From contig NZ_JAIQZB010000015.1 of assembly GCF_020164555.1 (NCBI RefSeq), positions 1 to 64,000 of the forward strand: 64,000 nt of DNA, read 5' to 3'. Positions within the stretch are counted from its first letter, which is position 1. Each line of letters starts with the position of its first letter. Below the pieces are notes generated by a model that saw only the letters and a list, made by a program, of their open reading frames with translations, was not told where the DNA came from and searched no databases. The DNA comes from Salegentibacter lacus. GTDB taxonomy: Bacteria; Bacteroidota; Bacteroidia; Flavobacteriales; Flavobacteriaceae. The translations under genes were made by a program, and so were the position numbers. Shown one piece after another: positions 1-7,552 of the stretch.

Positions 1-124
1 TTTGCTTTAAGCTTCCTTCAGATTCCACCTCGCGATGGACACCCTTGCTCTCAGCTAATGATAGGTAGCTATAAACCCCCATAACGGACTTGCACCGTTA
101 AGTAATACGCCATGCACGGCGCAC
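1..124 (-). mobile_element. Group II intron, class C, 5' end (truncated by window edge)
   Basis: Read on the minus strand, the segment begins with the group II 5' consensus GTGCG (124 down to 120). It then carries stretches typical of domain I of class C introns such as that of Oceanobacillus iheyensis: GCAAGGGTGTCC (minus strand of 37-48) and GGAATCTGAAGGAAGC (minus strand of 11-26). The rest of the ribozyme and the expected reverse transcriptase gene lie to the left, outside the window. The intron starts three bases after the T-run of a Rho-independent terminator (127-158), which is the known insertion preference of class C introns. The assignment rests on remembered consensus, not on an alignment or fold. 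Confidence 0.8.
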
Positions 125-126
125 AA

Positions 127-158
127 CAAAAAAACCGATGCTTAGCAGCACCGGTTTT
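127..158 (-). terminator. Rho-independent terminator of the GH43 gene
   Basis: A 12-bp stem with one G-U wobble (131-142 pairing with 147-158), a 4-base loop and, on the minus strand, a run of seven T. It ends the leftward GH43 gene whose stop is at 185, and its T-run abuts the group II intron boundary. Confidence 0.85.
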
Positions 159-184
159 CTCTATCTACAATAAGTAAATAGCTT

Positions 185-1840
185 TTACTTTCTATAAACC
201 TCATCATTTCCTGAATAACGAAACCAGTTAAATAAAGCTTCATTATCACTTGGTTCTCCATTAGAAGTTGTGTATAGTCCTAAATTTACACCTACGAATC
301 CGCCGGCTACCTGTGTGCTTAAGAATTTCCCATCCTGGGTTTCTCCCAGTTGCTGCCAGTCATCTCCGGTTTTGTAGTAGAAGGTATATTCATCTTCTTC
401 AAACTTCAATTTAAACTCAATTTCTGAAACTCCCTCTTCTAAAGTGATGGTTTCGACTAACTCATCAGACTTGTATAACTGCACTACAGGTTTTTCATCT
501 TTTTTTGAAAACGCTGCGAAGTAATAATGGGTCTCCTTCTGAAATGCGAGTAAGCCTGCTTTTTCATGTTCAGCTTCTGCATGAAAATCAACAGAAACAG
601 AAACCTCTCCGATTATATGCTGTTGGCGGCGACCAAGAAAACTTGGGTTAGTTTCGCCTTCTACGGTTTCAGGACGGGTTTCAAGACTAATCCCTTCAGC
701 CCCATCTTTTAAATCATACCATGAAGTTTTTGGGTTTCTAAGCATCATCCAGTTTAGCGGTAGCTCAGTTGCATCAAATTTTTCTTCAAAAGAAAAATTA
801 CCGTTAAGTGGAAATAAATTTTTATTTATTTCTACTCCATCAGGTAAGGGATAGGAGTATTTAATCTCTTCCCCATCTAAATCGAAAATTGGCCAATCAT
901 TTTCCCATTTTACCGGAGTTAAAAAAGTTTCCCTTCCGGTATTATATAAGTCACCCTCGTAAGGTCTTACAGCAAGAAAAACTCCGTACCAATCTCCGTT
1001 AGGGTGCTGAACAATATCAGCGTGCCCGGCTGAAGTAATAGGATTATCACGATCGGGGTCCAGATGACGCTGGGTTAAGATTGGATTTTCTTCAAAAGGA
1101 ATAAATTCATCATCAATATTTGTGTTTCGGTAAATCATTTCAGAGTGGTTTACCGCGGTACCACCTTCAGCCGTCATTAAATAATAATAGCCATTTAATT
1201 TATAAATCCTAGGGCCTTCAGCCCAAACCGGTTTAGTAGAAATATCTACCCCACCATCTACCAAAATGCGGTTATCGCCAATAGTTTTCAGGTTTTCTTT
1301 ATCAAATTCTATCATTCTAATGGTTCGATGTCCCTGATACTTAGATTCGTTATTTGGGGGTTCACTATTATAAACCAGGTAAGATTTTCCGTTTTCGTCA
1401 AAAAATAACCCTGGATCAATTCCACTAACCTCAGGAAGCCAAACCGGATCGGACCACGGACCGGCAGGATCTTTTGCAGTCATCACAAAATTGCCTTTTC
1501 CATCAACTATGGTACAGGTTAAATAATAAGTGCCGTTATCATAACTAATATCGGGTGCAAAAACGGCACGGGAAGTTCCAAAACCATGGAGGTCTACCTG
1601 GTCTGGTCTATGAATTACATTGCCTACCTGCTTCCAATTAACCAGGTCGGTGCTATGAAAAACAGGGATTCCGGGATAAAAGGCGAAAGTAGAATGCACC
1701 ATATAAAAGTTTCCATCCCCATCATCGGTAATAGCCGGGTCGGGATACCAACCTGCCAAAATGGGATTTAAATAATTTTCCTGTGCCAAAGTAGTGCTCA
1801 AAGTAATCAGGGCTAATAAGCTAAAAAGTATCTTTCTCAT
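185..1840 (-). CDS. GH43 beta-xylosidase/arabinofuranosidase-like enzyme
   Basis: Secreted family 43 glycoside hydrolase, 551 residues, predicted to cut xylose or arabinose from xylo-oligosaccharides in the periplasm. A signal peptide ends near TLAQ (residue 20). The five-bladed propeller follows, with catalytic base D34 (YPDPAI), a second conserved Asp in GIDPGLFFD and the general acid Glu in WAEGPRIYK. A C-terminal beta-sandwich (about 350-550) carries the GRRQQH region seen in family 43 beta-xylosidases. It is a paralogue of the gene at 48467-50176. It stands alone, is divergent from the LacI regulator gene, and has its own TATATTTG box, a candidate operator and a strong terminator. Substrate choice between xylose and arabinose cannot be decided here. 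Confidence 0.9.
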   Translation of the reverse strand: MRKILFSLLALITLSTTLAQENYLNPILAGWYPDPAITDDGDGNFYMVHSTFAFYPGIPVFHSTDLVNWKQVGNVIHRPDQVDLHGFGTSRAVFAPDISYDNGTYYLTCTIVDGKGNFVMTAKDPAGPWSDPVWLPEVSGIDPGLFFDENGKSYLVYNSEPPNNESKYQGHRTIRMIEFDKENLKTIGDNRILVDGGVDISTKPVWAEGPRIYKLNGYYYLMTAEGGTAVNHSEMIYRNTNIDDEFIPFEENPILTQRHLDPDRDNPITSAGHADIVQHPNGDWYGVFLAVRPYEGDLYNTGRETFLTPVKWENDWPIFDLDGEEIKYSYPLPDGVEINKNLFPLNGNFSFEEKFDATELPLNWMMLRNPKTSWYDLKDGAEGISLETRPETVEGETNPSFLGRRQQHIIGEVSVSVDFHAEAEHEKAGLLAFQKETHYYFAAFSKKDEKPVVQLYKSDELVETITLEEGVSEIEFKLKFEEDEYTFYYKTGDDWQQLGETQDGKFLSTQVAGGFVGVNLGLYTTSNGEPSDNEALFNWFRYSGNDEVYRK

Positions 1841-1848
1841 ATTAAACG

Positions 1849-1858
1849 CAATCGGTTG
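1849..1858. promoter_or_regulatory. Candidate LacI operator CAATCGGTTG
   Basis: A CAANCGNTTG palindrome also found at 11283-11292 and 11340-11349. It lies exactly 6 nt downstream of the TATATTTG box (1865-1872, minus strand) of the GH43 gene, so it would cover the transcription start. Confidence 0.55.
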
Positions 1859-1864
1859 TTATCC

Positions 1865-1872
1865 CAAATATA
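1865..1872 (-). promoter_or_regulatory. Promoter -7 box TATATTTG for the GH43 gene
   Basis: A full match to the Bacteroidota -7 consensus TAnnTTTG, 24 bases upstream of the GH43 start codon. No clear TTG is seen at -33. Confidence 0.5.
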
Positions 1873-1944
1873 TACTATTTATGGGAAAAAGAAAGGAACC
1901 TGAATGCAAATTAAGTAAAAGTGACTTTAAAAGTTAAATTATTT

Positions 1945-1976
1945 ACGCAACATTAATAAAATGTTTCGTAAATTTG
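1945..1976 (+). promoter_or_regulatory. Promoter and inverted repeat of the lacI-type gene
   Basis: TAAATTTG at 1969-1976 matches the Bacteroidota -7 box and lies 24 bases before the regulator's ATG. A 10-bp inverted repeat with one mismatch (1945-1954 and 1960-1969, 5-nt spacer) abuts the box. It could be an autoregulatory site, though its sequence differs from the CAANCGNTTG motif. Confidence 0.4.
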
Positions 1977-2000
1977 TTGCATTAGATTTTCCCCATATTG

Positions 2001-3041
2001 ATGAAAAAGAAAAAAGAAGTTACTATTTATGATTTAGCAAAGGAGTTAAATTATTCACCATCCACGATCTCAAGAGCTTTAAATAACCATAAAAGTATTG
2101 GTAAAAAGACCATTAAAAAGGTTCAGAAAACAGCAGAAGAATTTGGCTATCGCCGTAATGCTTTAGCTGCCAGTTTAAGAAATAATACTTCTAAGACTAT
2201 TGGAATTATGATTTCCCGAATAAATAGACCTTTTATAGCTTCACTCATCACTGGTATAGAAAAAGCAGCAAGGAGTGCAAATTACAATGTGATTATCACC
2301 CAATCTGACGATAAATACGACAATGAAGTTAATAATGCCAAAGCATTATACGACGCAAGAATTGGCGGCCTTATTGTTTCTTTAGGAATGGAAACCCAGG
2401 ATACAAGTCACTTTGATCAATATATAAAACAAAATGTTCCTATTGTTTTTGTAGATCGGGTTCCCGAAAATTTTAATTCATACCGGGTTATAATAGATAA
2501 TTATGCTGCGGGATATCGTGCTACAAAACACTTAATTGAGCAAGGATGTAAAAGAATAGCTCACTTTGCAGGTGCCCAGCATGTAAATGTTTACAACCTG
2601 AGAAAAAAGGGATATTTAGATGCTCTAAAAGAACACGGACTGGAGGTGGACGAAAACTTAATTTTAGACATGAAAATTTTAAGTTTTAAAGAAGGTAGAA
2701 AAGCCACAAAGCAATTATTAAAACTCGATAATCCGCCTGATGGAATTTTCTCTGCCAACGATACCGCCGCAGTCAGCGCAATTCTATATGCTAAAGAAAA
2801 AGGAGTTAAAATTCCGCAGGAACTTGCAATTATTGGCTTTAACGACGATCCTATTTCCCGAATAGTAGAACCTACGCTTTCTACAGTTTCACATCCCGCT
2901 CAAAAAATGGGGGAAATATCAACTAGAAGAATTTTAGAACATGCAACACGTGACCTGGATTCTGCTGTTTCAGAAATAACTATGTTAGATACAGAGATTA
3001 TTGTAAGGAATTCCAGCAATCGAAATTTGAAATTAAGCTAA
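2001..3041 (+). CDS. LacI-family transcriptional regulator
   Basis: DNA-binding repressor of 346 residues. An N-terminal helix-turn-helix (TIYDLAKELNYSPSTISRAL) and hinge are followed by a periplasmic-binding-protein-like ligand domain (about 60-340) with typical GLIVSLG, VPIVFVDR and IGFNDD segments. The ATG at 2001 is preferred to the TTG one codon earlier. It sits between a GH43 gene and the uronate TRAP/KDG genes. The only repeated LacI-like palindrome in the neighbourhood (CAANCGNTTG) precedes the GH43, GH3 and GH67 operons. I infer that it senses a uronate-pathway intermediate such as KDG or a uronic acid. Its stop is separated by a single base from the stop of the convergent dctM gene. 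Confidence 0.92.
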   Translation: MKKKKEVTIYDLAKELNYSPSTISRALNNHKSIGKKTIKKVQKTAEEFGYRRNALAASLRNNTSKTIGIMISRINRPFIASLITGIEKAARSANYNVIITQSDDKYDNEVNNAKALYDARIGGLIVSLGMETQDTSHFDQYIKQNVPIVFVDRVPENFNSYRVIIDNYAAGYRATKHLIEQGCKRIAHFAGAQHVNVYNLRKKGYLDALKEHGLEVDENLILDMKILSFKEGRKATKQLLKLDNPPDGIFSANDTAAVSAILYAKEKGVKIPQELAIIGFNDDPISRIVEPTLSTVSHPAQKMGEISTRRILEHATRDLDSAVSEITMLDTEIIVRNSSNRNLKLS

Positions 3042-3042
3042 C

Positions 3043-4329
3043 TTAAAATCCGAATAATTCAGGTAACCAAAGACTTAAAAACGGAAAGATTATCACCAGA
3101 ATTAAAGAAACCAACATCCCTGCAAAAAGTGGAAGCAAAGGTTTTACTACTTTTTGAATAGTGGTATTTGCAACTCCTACTCCAATAAATAATACTGAAC
3201 CTACTGGTGGTGTACAAAGACCAATACATAGATTAAGTATCATTATCACTCCAAAATGTACAGGATCTATACCCATAGCTACTGCTACAGGAAGAAATAT
3301 TGGGGTGAAGATTAATACTGCAGGTGTCATATCCATAAATGCACCCACGAATAACAGGATTAAGTTTATTAAAATCATAACCACAATGGGGTTATCGCTG
3401 AAACTTAATAAAGTGGCCGTTACTTCCTGCGGAATATTTTCATAAGACATCACCCAGGACATTGCAATAGACATAGCAATAAGAAGCATTACTAAAGAAA
3501 TTGTACCAACTGATTCTACCAACACCCTTTTAAGCTTAGGCAGATCTAGCTCCTTATAGATAAAAGCCAGTATAAGACAATACACAACTGCTACAGATGA
3601 AGCTTCGGTTGCTGTAAAAACACCTCCAACGATACCACCTATAATTATAATTAACAAGAGTAAACTGGGAAGCGCATCAAAGAAAGATCGAACAATATGC
3701 TTAAACGAACTTCTTTCTCCCTTTGGAAAGCCTTTTCTCTTTGCCCAAATTAAAGCAATAATCATTAAAATTAAACCGGTAAGGATTCCAGGTAGATAGC
3801 CGGCTAAAAATAATGCACCTATACTTACCCCGCCACTGGCGAGGGAATAAATTATAAAAATATTACTTGGTGGAATTAGAAGTCCGGTGGTTGCAGAAGT
3901 CACATTTACAGCCACTCCATATTCTTTGGTATAACCTTCCTTTTCCATCCTTTCAGACATAAAACTTCCAATTGCCGCAGCTGCAGCACCGGCCGAACCG
4001 GCAATAGCACCAAACATCATCGCAGCAACTATATTTACATGAGCAAGGCCTCCGGGTAGCGCTCCTACAAGAGATTTAGCAAACTCAATTAATCTCTTTG
4101 CAATACCTCCACTATTCATTAAATGCCCGGCAAGTATAAAAAAGGGAATGGCAAGAAGTGAAAAACTATCAAGACCTGTAGCCACTCTTTGAGAAATAGT
4201 TGTAAAAGCAGGAATAGTATCAACACTAAATAACAATGTTAATACTGAAGCTATACCAATACTCCAGGCAATTGGCACCCTAATGGCTACCAGAACTATA
4301 AAGCTGAAAACAAGAATTAAAATTTCCAT
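3043..4329 (-). CDS. dctM: TRAP transporter large permease subunit
   Basis: Large membrane subunit (428 residues, normal for the DctM/SiaM family) of a sodium-driven tripartite transporter in the inner membrane. About a dozen hydrophobic helices are visible, along with family motifs such as IPFFILAGHLMNSGG near residue 60 and the glycine/alanine-rich GAIAGSAGAAAAAIGSF near 110. Its start codon directly follows the dctQ stop with no spacing. The operon also holds eda, kdgK and uxaC, so the substrate is probably a uronic acid (glucuronate, galacturonate or a short acidic sugar). This is context, not sequence proof. Confidence 0.93.
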   Translation of the reverse strand: MEILILVFSFIVLVAIRVPIAWSIGIASVLTLLFSVDTIPAFTTISQRVATGLDSFSLLAIPFFILAGHLMNSGGIAKRLIEFAKSLVGALPGGLAHVNIVAAMMFGAIAGSAGAAAAAIGSFMSERMEKEGYTKEYGVAVNVTSATTGLLIPPSNIFIIYSLASGGVSIGALFLAGYLPGILTGLILMIIALIWAKRKGFPKGERSSFKHIVRSFFDALPSLLLLIIIIGGIVGGVFTATEASSVAVVYCLILAFIYKELDLPKLKRVLVESVGTISLVMLLIAMSIAMSWVMSYENIPQEVTATLLSFSDNPIVVMILINLILLFVGAFMDMTPAVLIFTPIFLPVAVAMGIDPVHFGVIMILNLCIGLCTPPVGSVLFIGVGVANTTIQKVVKPLLPLFAGMLVSLILVIIFPFLSLWLPELFGF

Positions 4330-4806
4330 TTATCGATTTGCTTTTAATTCCTGAAGGGTTTGCCGCATTTGTTCACTTTTAAAATAAATAATCATTAAAC
4401 CTGAAATGGGCAAAACCAGATAAACAAAACCAATTGGTAAACCCAATGCCGCAGAAGTCTGCTCGAGCTTAAAGGAAACATAAACATATCTTCCCCCGCC
4501 AATCACAAAAATTGCAGCGGTAAAAAGCATAATAATAACTTGAACAACTAAATCCAGTTTCAATTTTGTTTTTACACTGAAGGACTTCGGAAGTAGATCT
4601 ATGGTAATATGGGTATTTCTACCAGAAATATAAACAGCTCCAAAAAGACTTACCCAAATTAGCATAAAACGAGCTAACTCATCGGTCCAGGAGCTTTGAT
4701 CTGCTAGCAAATAACGGCTACATACTCCCCAGAGCACGCTAAATAACATTACCGTTACAAGCAATACCACCAACCATTCTAAAAACCAATTTAGCTTTTT
4801 ACTCAT
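4330..4806 (-). CDS. dctQ: TRAP transporter small permease subunit
   Basis: Small membrane subunit of the tripartite transporter, 158 residues with four predicted helices (for example EWLVVLLVTVMLFSVLWG at the N-terminus) and the WTDELARFMLIWVSLFGA segment typical of DctQ proteins. It overlaps the end of dctP by 8 bases and abuts dctM, which implies translational coupling of the three subunits. Substrate inferred as uronate from the operon. Confidence 0.92.
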   Translation of the reverse strand: MSKKLNWFLEWLVVLLVTVMLFSVLWGVCSRYLLADQSSWTDELARFMLIWVSLFGAVYISGRNTHITIDLLPKSFSVKTKLKLDLVVQVIIMLFTAAIFVIGGGRYVYVSFKLEQTSAALGLPIGFVYLVLPISGLMIIYFKSEQMRQTLQELKANR

Positions 4807-5779
4807 TTTCTAAATCTTTAATCTCTTGAATTATAGTGTATAAAGCAGGTTCTTTTTCCTTTAGATCTTTTATTATATGTTCACTTTCTTCTTTAAATAA
4901 TTCCTTATTAGGATAAGTTATCTTAACGCCTTCTTCTTTAATTGCCGCTAATGCTTCAGTTTCAGCAATTTCCCATAATTCCCTTTGTTTTATAGCAGCT
5001 TCCTGTGCTGCTTCCTGTATCCATCTTTTTTCTTCTGAAGAAAGCTTATTATAGATAAGCGTACTAATTACCAGGATATCTGGGATAGCAGAATGCTCAT
5101 CTAAAGAAAAGTTTTTGCAAATTTCATAATGCCTGGAAGTGTAAAAGCTCGGTAAATTATTCTCAGCCCCTTCAACAACCCCTTGTTGCAAAGCAGTGTA
5201 AAGTTCTCCCCAGGAAACCGGGGTGGGTGAACCTCCCAGGCTTTTTATAAGACTAATTGCCGTAGGACTTTGCATAACCCTAATTTTTAATCCTTTTAAG
5301 TCACTGGGTGTTTCAATTGGAGTGTCCGTAGTGTAAAAAGACCGGCTGCCGGCATCAAAATAAGTTAAACCCCTTAGCCAGTATTGCTCCCCATCTAAAA
5401 GCAATTCATTGCCTAGTTCACTATCATAAAGTTTATAACGATGTTCCCTATCCTTAAAAATATATGGATAGCCGAAGACACTAAGTTTGGGCGAAAAATT
5501 TTCCATTACTGCTGAAGATACTTTGGTCATAGCCAAACCTCCCAATTGTAACAATTCCAAACTCTGCCTTTCAGAACCTAATTGTCCGCCGGGATAAACT
5601 TCCACTTTTAATTCTCCATTGGATTTTTCTCCAACTCTCTCGGCAAAAAATACCAGAGCCTGATGTACCGGATGATCCAGACTCAAACCATGTGATAGTT
5701 TTAAAGACTTCGCCTCCTCTTTCTGGTTGCAGGAAGTGAGAAGAAAAATGGCGGTTAAAAATATGAAAAATGATCTCAT
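4799..5779 (-). CDS. dctP: TRAP transporter substrate-binding lipoprotein
   Basis: Solute-binding protein of the DctP family, 326 residues. An N-terminal lipoprotein signal with lipobox LLTSC (Cys17) suggests it is tethered to a membrane rather than free in the periplasm. The body has family features: KLSHGLSLDHPVHQAL near the start, the LKIRVMQSPTAISLIKSLG segment with the conserved Arg expected to bind the substrate carboxylate (about residue 172), and QGVVEGAENNLPSFY near 205. It overlaps the eda stop by 4 bases (ATGA). Context points to a hexuronate ligand. Confidence 0.92.
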   Translation of the reverse strand: MRSFFIFLTAIFLLTSCNQKEEAKSLKLSHGLSLDHPVHQALVFFAERVGEKSNGELKVEVYPGGQLGSERQSLELLQLGGLAMTKVSSAVMENFSPKLSVFGYPYIFKDREHRYKLYDSELGNELLLDGEQYWLRGLTYFDAGSRSFYTTDTPIETPSDLKGLKIRVMQSPTAISLIKSLGGSPTPVSWGELYTALQQGVVEGAENNLPSFYTSRHYEICKNFSLDEHSAIPDILVISTLIYNKLSSEEKRWIQEAAQEAAIKQRELWEIAETEALAAIKEEGVKITYPNKELFKEESEHIIKDLKEKEPALYTIIQEIKDLENE

Positions 5780-6447
5780 TTAGACCTTATTTCAGAAATT
5801 ATCTCCAGCACTTTGGCTACATTATTTTTTATCGATTTAAAATCGGCATTTTCAATTACATCTTTTGGAATAAGCGCAGAACCCATTCCAACGCAAGTCA
5901 CTCCCGCTGTGAACCATTTTTTTATATTTTGTTTTTCAAGACTAACTCCGCCACTAGGCATAATTGAAGTCCAGGGTTGCGGCCCTTTTATAGCTTTTAC
6001 GAAATCTGACCCTAAAACAGCCGCGGGGAATAATTTCACTATTTCACAGCCCAATTCTTCAGCCTGGCTTATTTCAGTTAAACTACCGCAACCCGGTAGG
6101 TACAGCACTTTTCTTCGATTGCAAATTTTTGCTACACCCTCCCTAATTACAGGGCTAACTACGAATTCCGCCCCTAAATTCATATAAAGACTGGCCGTTC
6201 CGGCATCAACAACTGAACCAACACCGAGTATCATTTCGGGGCATTCTTGGCGAGAAAATTTCACAAGACTTGTAAATACCTCGTGAGCAAGTTCCCCACG
6301 ATGAGTGAATTCAAAAAATCTCGCACCCCCTTTGTAAGCAGCACTAAGCACTTCCTTAACCAATTCCTGATCCTGGTGATAGAATAAAGGCACGAGCCCC
6401 GATTCTTTCATTTTTATCGCAATTTCTGGTCTGGATAATTTTATCAT
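5776..6447 (-). CDS. eda: KDPG aldolase (2-dehydro-3-deoxyphosphogluconate aldolase)
   Basis: Cleaves 2-keto-3-deoxy-6-phosphogluconate into pyruvate and glyceraldehyde-3-phosphate, the last step of uronate breakdown. At 223 residues it has the family length. Visible are the catalytic Glu segment FFEFTHRGE, the Schiff-base lysine in EIVKLFPAA and the phosphate-binding PSGGV motif. No signal peptide, so cytoplasmic. It follows kdgK after 103 bases and is coupled to dctP by a 4-base overlap. Activity on the related 4-hydroxy-2-oxoglutarate is possible for the family. Confidence 0.95.
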   Translation of the reverse strand: MIKLSRPEIAIKMKESGLVPLFYHQDQELVKEVLSAAYKGGARFFEFTHRGELAHEVFTSLVKFSRQECPEMILGVGSVVDAGTASLYMNLGAEFVVSPVIREGVAKICNRRKVLYLPGCGSLTEISQAEELGCEIVKLFPAAVLGSDFVKAIKGPQPWTSIMPSGGVSLEKQNIKKWFTAGVTCVGMGSALIPKDVIENADFKSIKNNVAKVLEIISEIRSK

Positions 6448-6550
6448 ATTTTTAAAATTTATTTCCCAAAGGGTGAATTTGTCACTTATTTATAATGATT
6501 GTCCTACTTGCTACCTCATTTACGTCCAGCATCAAGCTGGTTTTATAATT

Positions 6551-7549
6551 TTATCTTTTAATTCTTCCTGAACCATCACCCTCAATTAATCCTAATACTT
6601 CTTCTTTGCTTACCCGATTAAAATCACCAACAATAGAATGTTTTAAACAAGAGGCCGCAGTCGCAAAATCAAGCGCTTTTTGATTTTCAAAATGCTGAAG
6701 CCCGTAAATAAGCGCTCCCATAAAACTGTCTCCAGCCCCCACACGATCTACTATTGGATAAATATCGTACTGTGAAGATGATAATAATTCTGATCCCGTG
6801 AAAAGGTCGGCAGACCATTTATGATGGGATGCGTTTATTTCTTCTCTATTTGTAATCGCAATTTTTTGTAAAGCAGGAAATTTCTGTTTAAGTACATTAG
6901 AAAGTTTAGAATTATCCTGAGCATCTTTTATATCGAAAAACTGACTACAGGCATAAGCGCCCGCTAGCAGAACATCACTTTTTGCCAGGAGTTTACTCAT
7001 TGCTTCTTGAGGCTTTGCCTCTTTATATTGCCAAAGATTTCCACGGTAATTAAGATCAGCAGAAATTTTAATTCCTTTGCTTTTCGCTACCTCAACCGCG
7101 TATAAAATAACCTGCGCTGCGTTTGCAGAAATCGCCGGGGTAATCCCCGACCAATGAAACCAGTTGCAATCTTTAAAAATCTCATCCCAATTGAACCAGG
7201 AAAGATCAATTTCTGAAAATGCTGAATTTTCCCGATCATAAATTACTTTTCCAGCACGGTTTATAGCGCCAGTTTCCAAAAAATATAAACCTAAACGCTT
7301 ACCCTGAAATTTTATATGATTAAGTCCAACTCTATTATTCCGTAAATCGTTTAGTGCTGATTTACCTAAATCGTTTTTGGGCAAGACACTTAAAAACTCA
7401 GTCTTTAATCCAAAATTAGTTGCGGTAATTAGAACATTAGCTTCACTCCCACCGTAAACCACTTTAAAATTGTTCACCTGCGAAAACCTAAGCGCATCTT
7501 CACAAGATAATCGCATCAATAATTCTCCCAGGCTTACCAGTTTTTTCAT
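6551..7549 (-). CDS. kdgK: 2-keto-3-deoxygluconate kinase (PfkB family)
   Basis: Phosphorylates KDG to KDPG with ATP. 332 residues with the PfkB fold: an N-terminal GELLMRLS segment, a substrate region GGSEANVLI, and the C-terminal signature DRVGAGDSFMGAL with the catalytic Asp. It lies 3 bases behind uxaC and upstream of eda, which matches the pathway order and favours KDG over other sugars as substrate. Confidence 0.93.
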   Translation of the reverse strand: MKKLVSLGELLMRLSCEDALRFSQVNNFKVVYGGSEANVLITATNFGLKTEFLSVLPKNDLGKSALNDLRNNRVGLNHIKFQGKRLGLYFLETGAINRAGKVIYDRENSAFSEIDLSWFNWDEIFKDCNWFHWSGITPAISANAAQVILYAVEVAKSKGIKISADLNYRGNLWQYKEAKPQEAMSKLLAKSDVLLAGAYACSQFFDIKDAQDNSKLSNVLKQKFPALQKIAITNREEINASHHKWSADLFTGSELLSSSQYDIYPIVDRVGAGDSFMGALIYGLQHFENQKALDFATAASCLKHSIVGDFNRVSKEEVLGLIEGDGSGRIKR

Positions 7550-7552
7550 AAA

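Noticed and set aside
3039-3045. Convergent stops of the LacI gene and dctM separated by one base
   Set aside because: Striking but common in compact genomes. No terminator is visible here, and nothing more can be concluded.
6526-6540. Hairpin CCAGC-ATCAA-GCTGG between kdgK and eda
   Set aside because: The T-rich tail is on the plus strand, where no gene reads. On the transcribed strand there is no T-run, so it is not a terminator of the operon.
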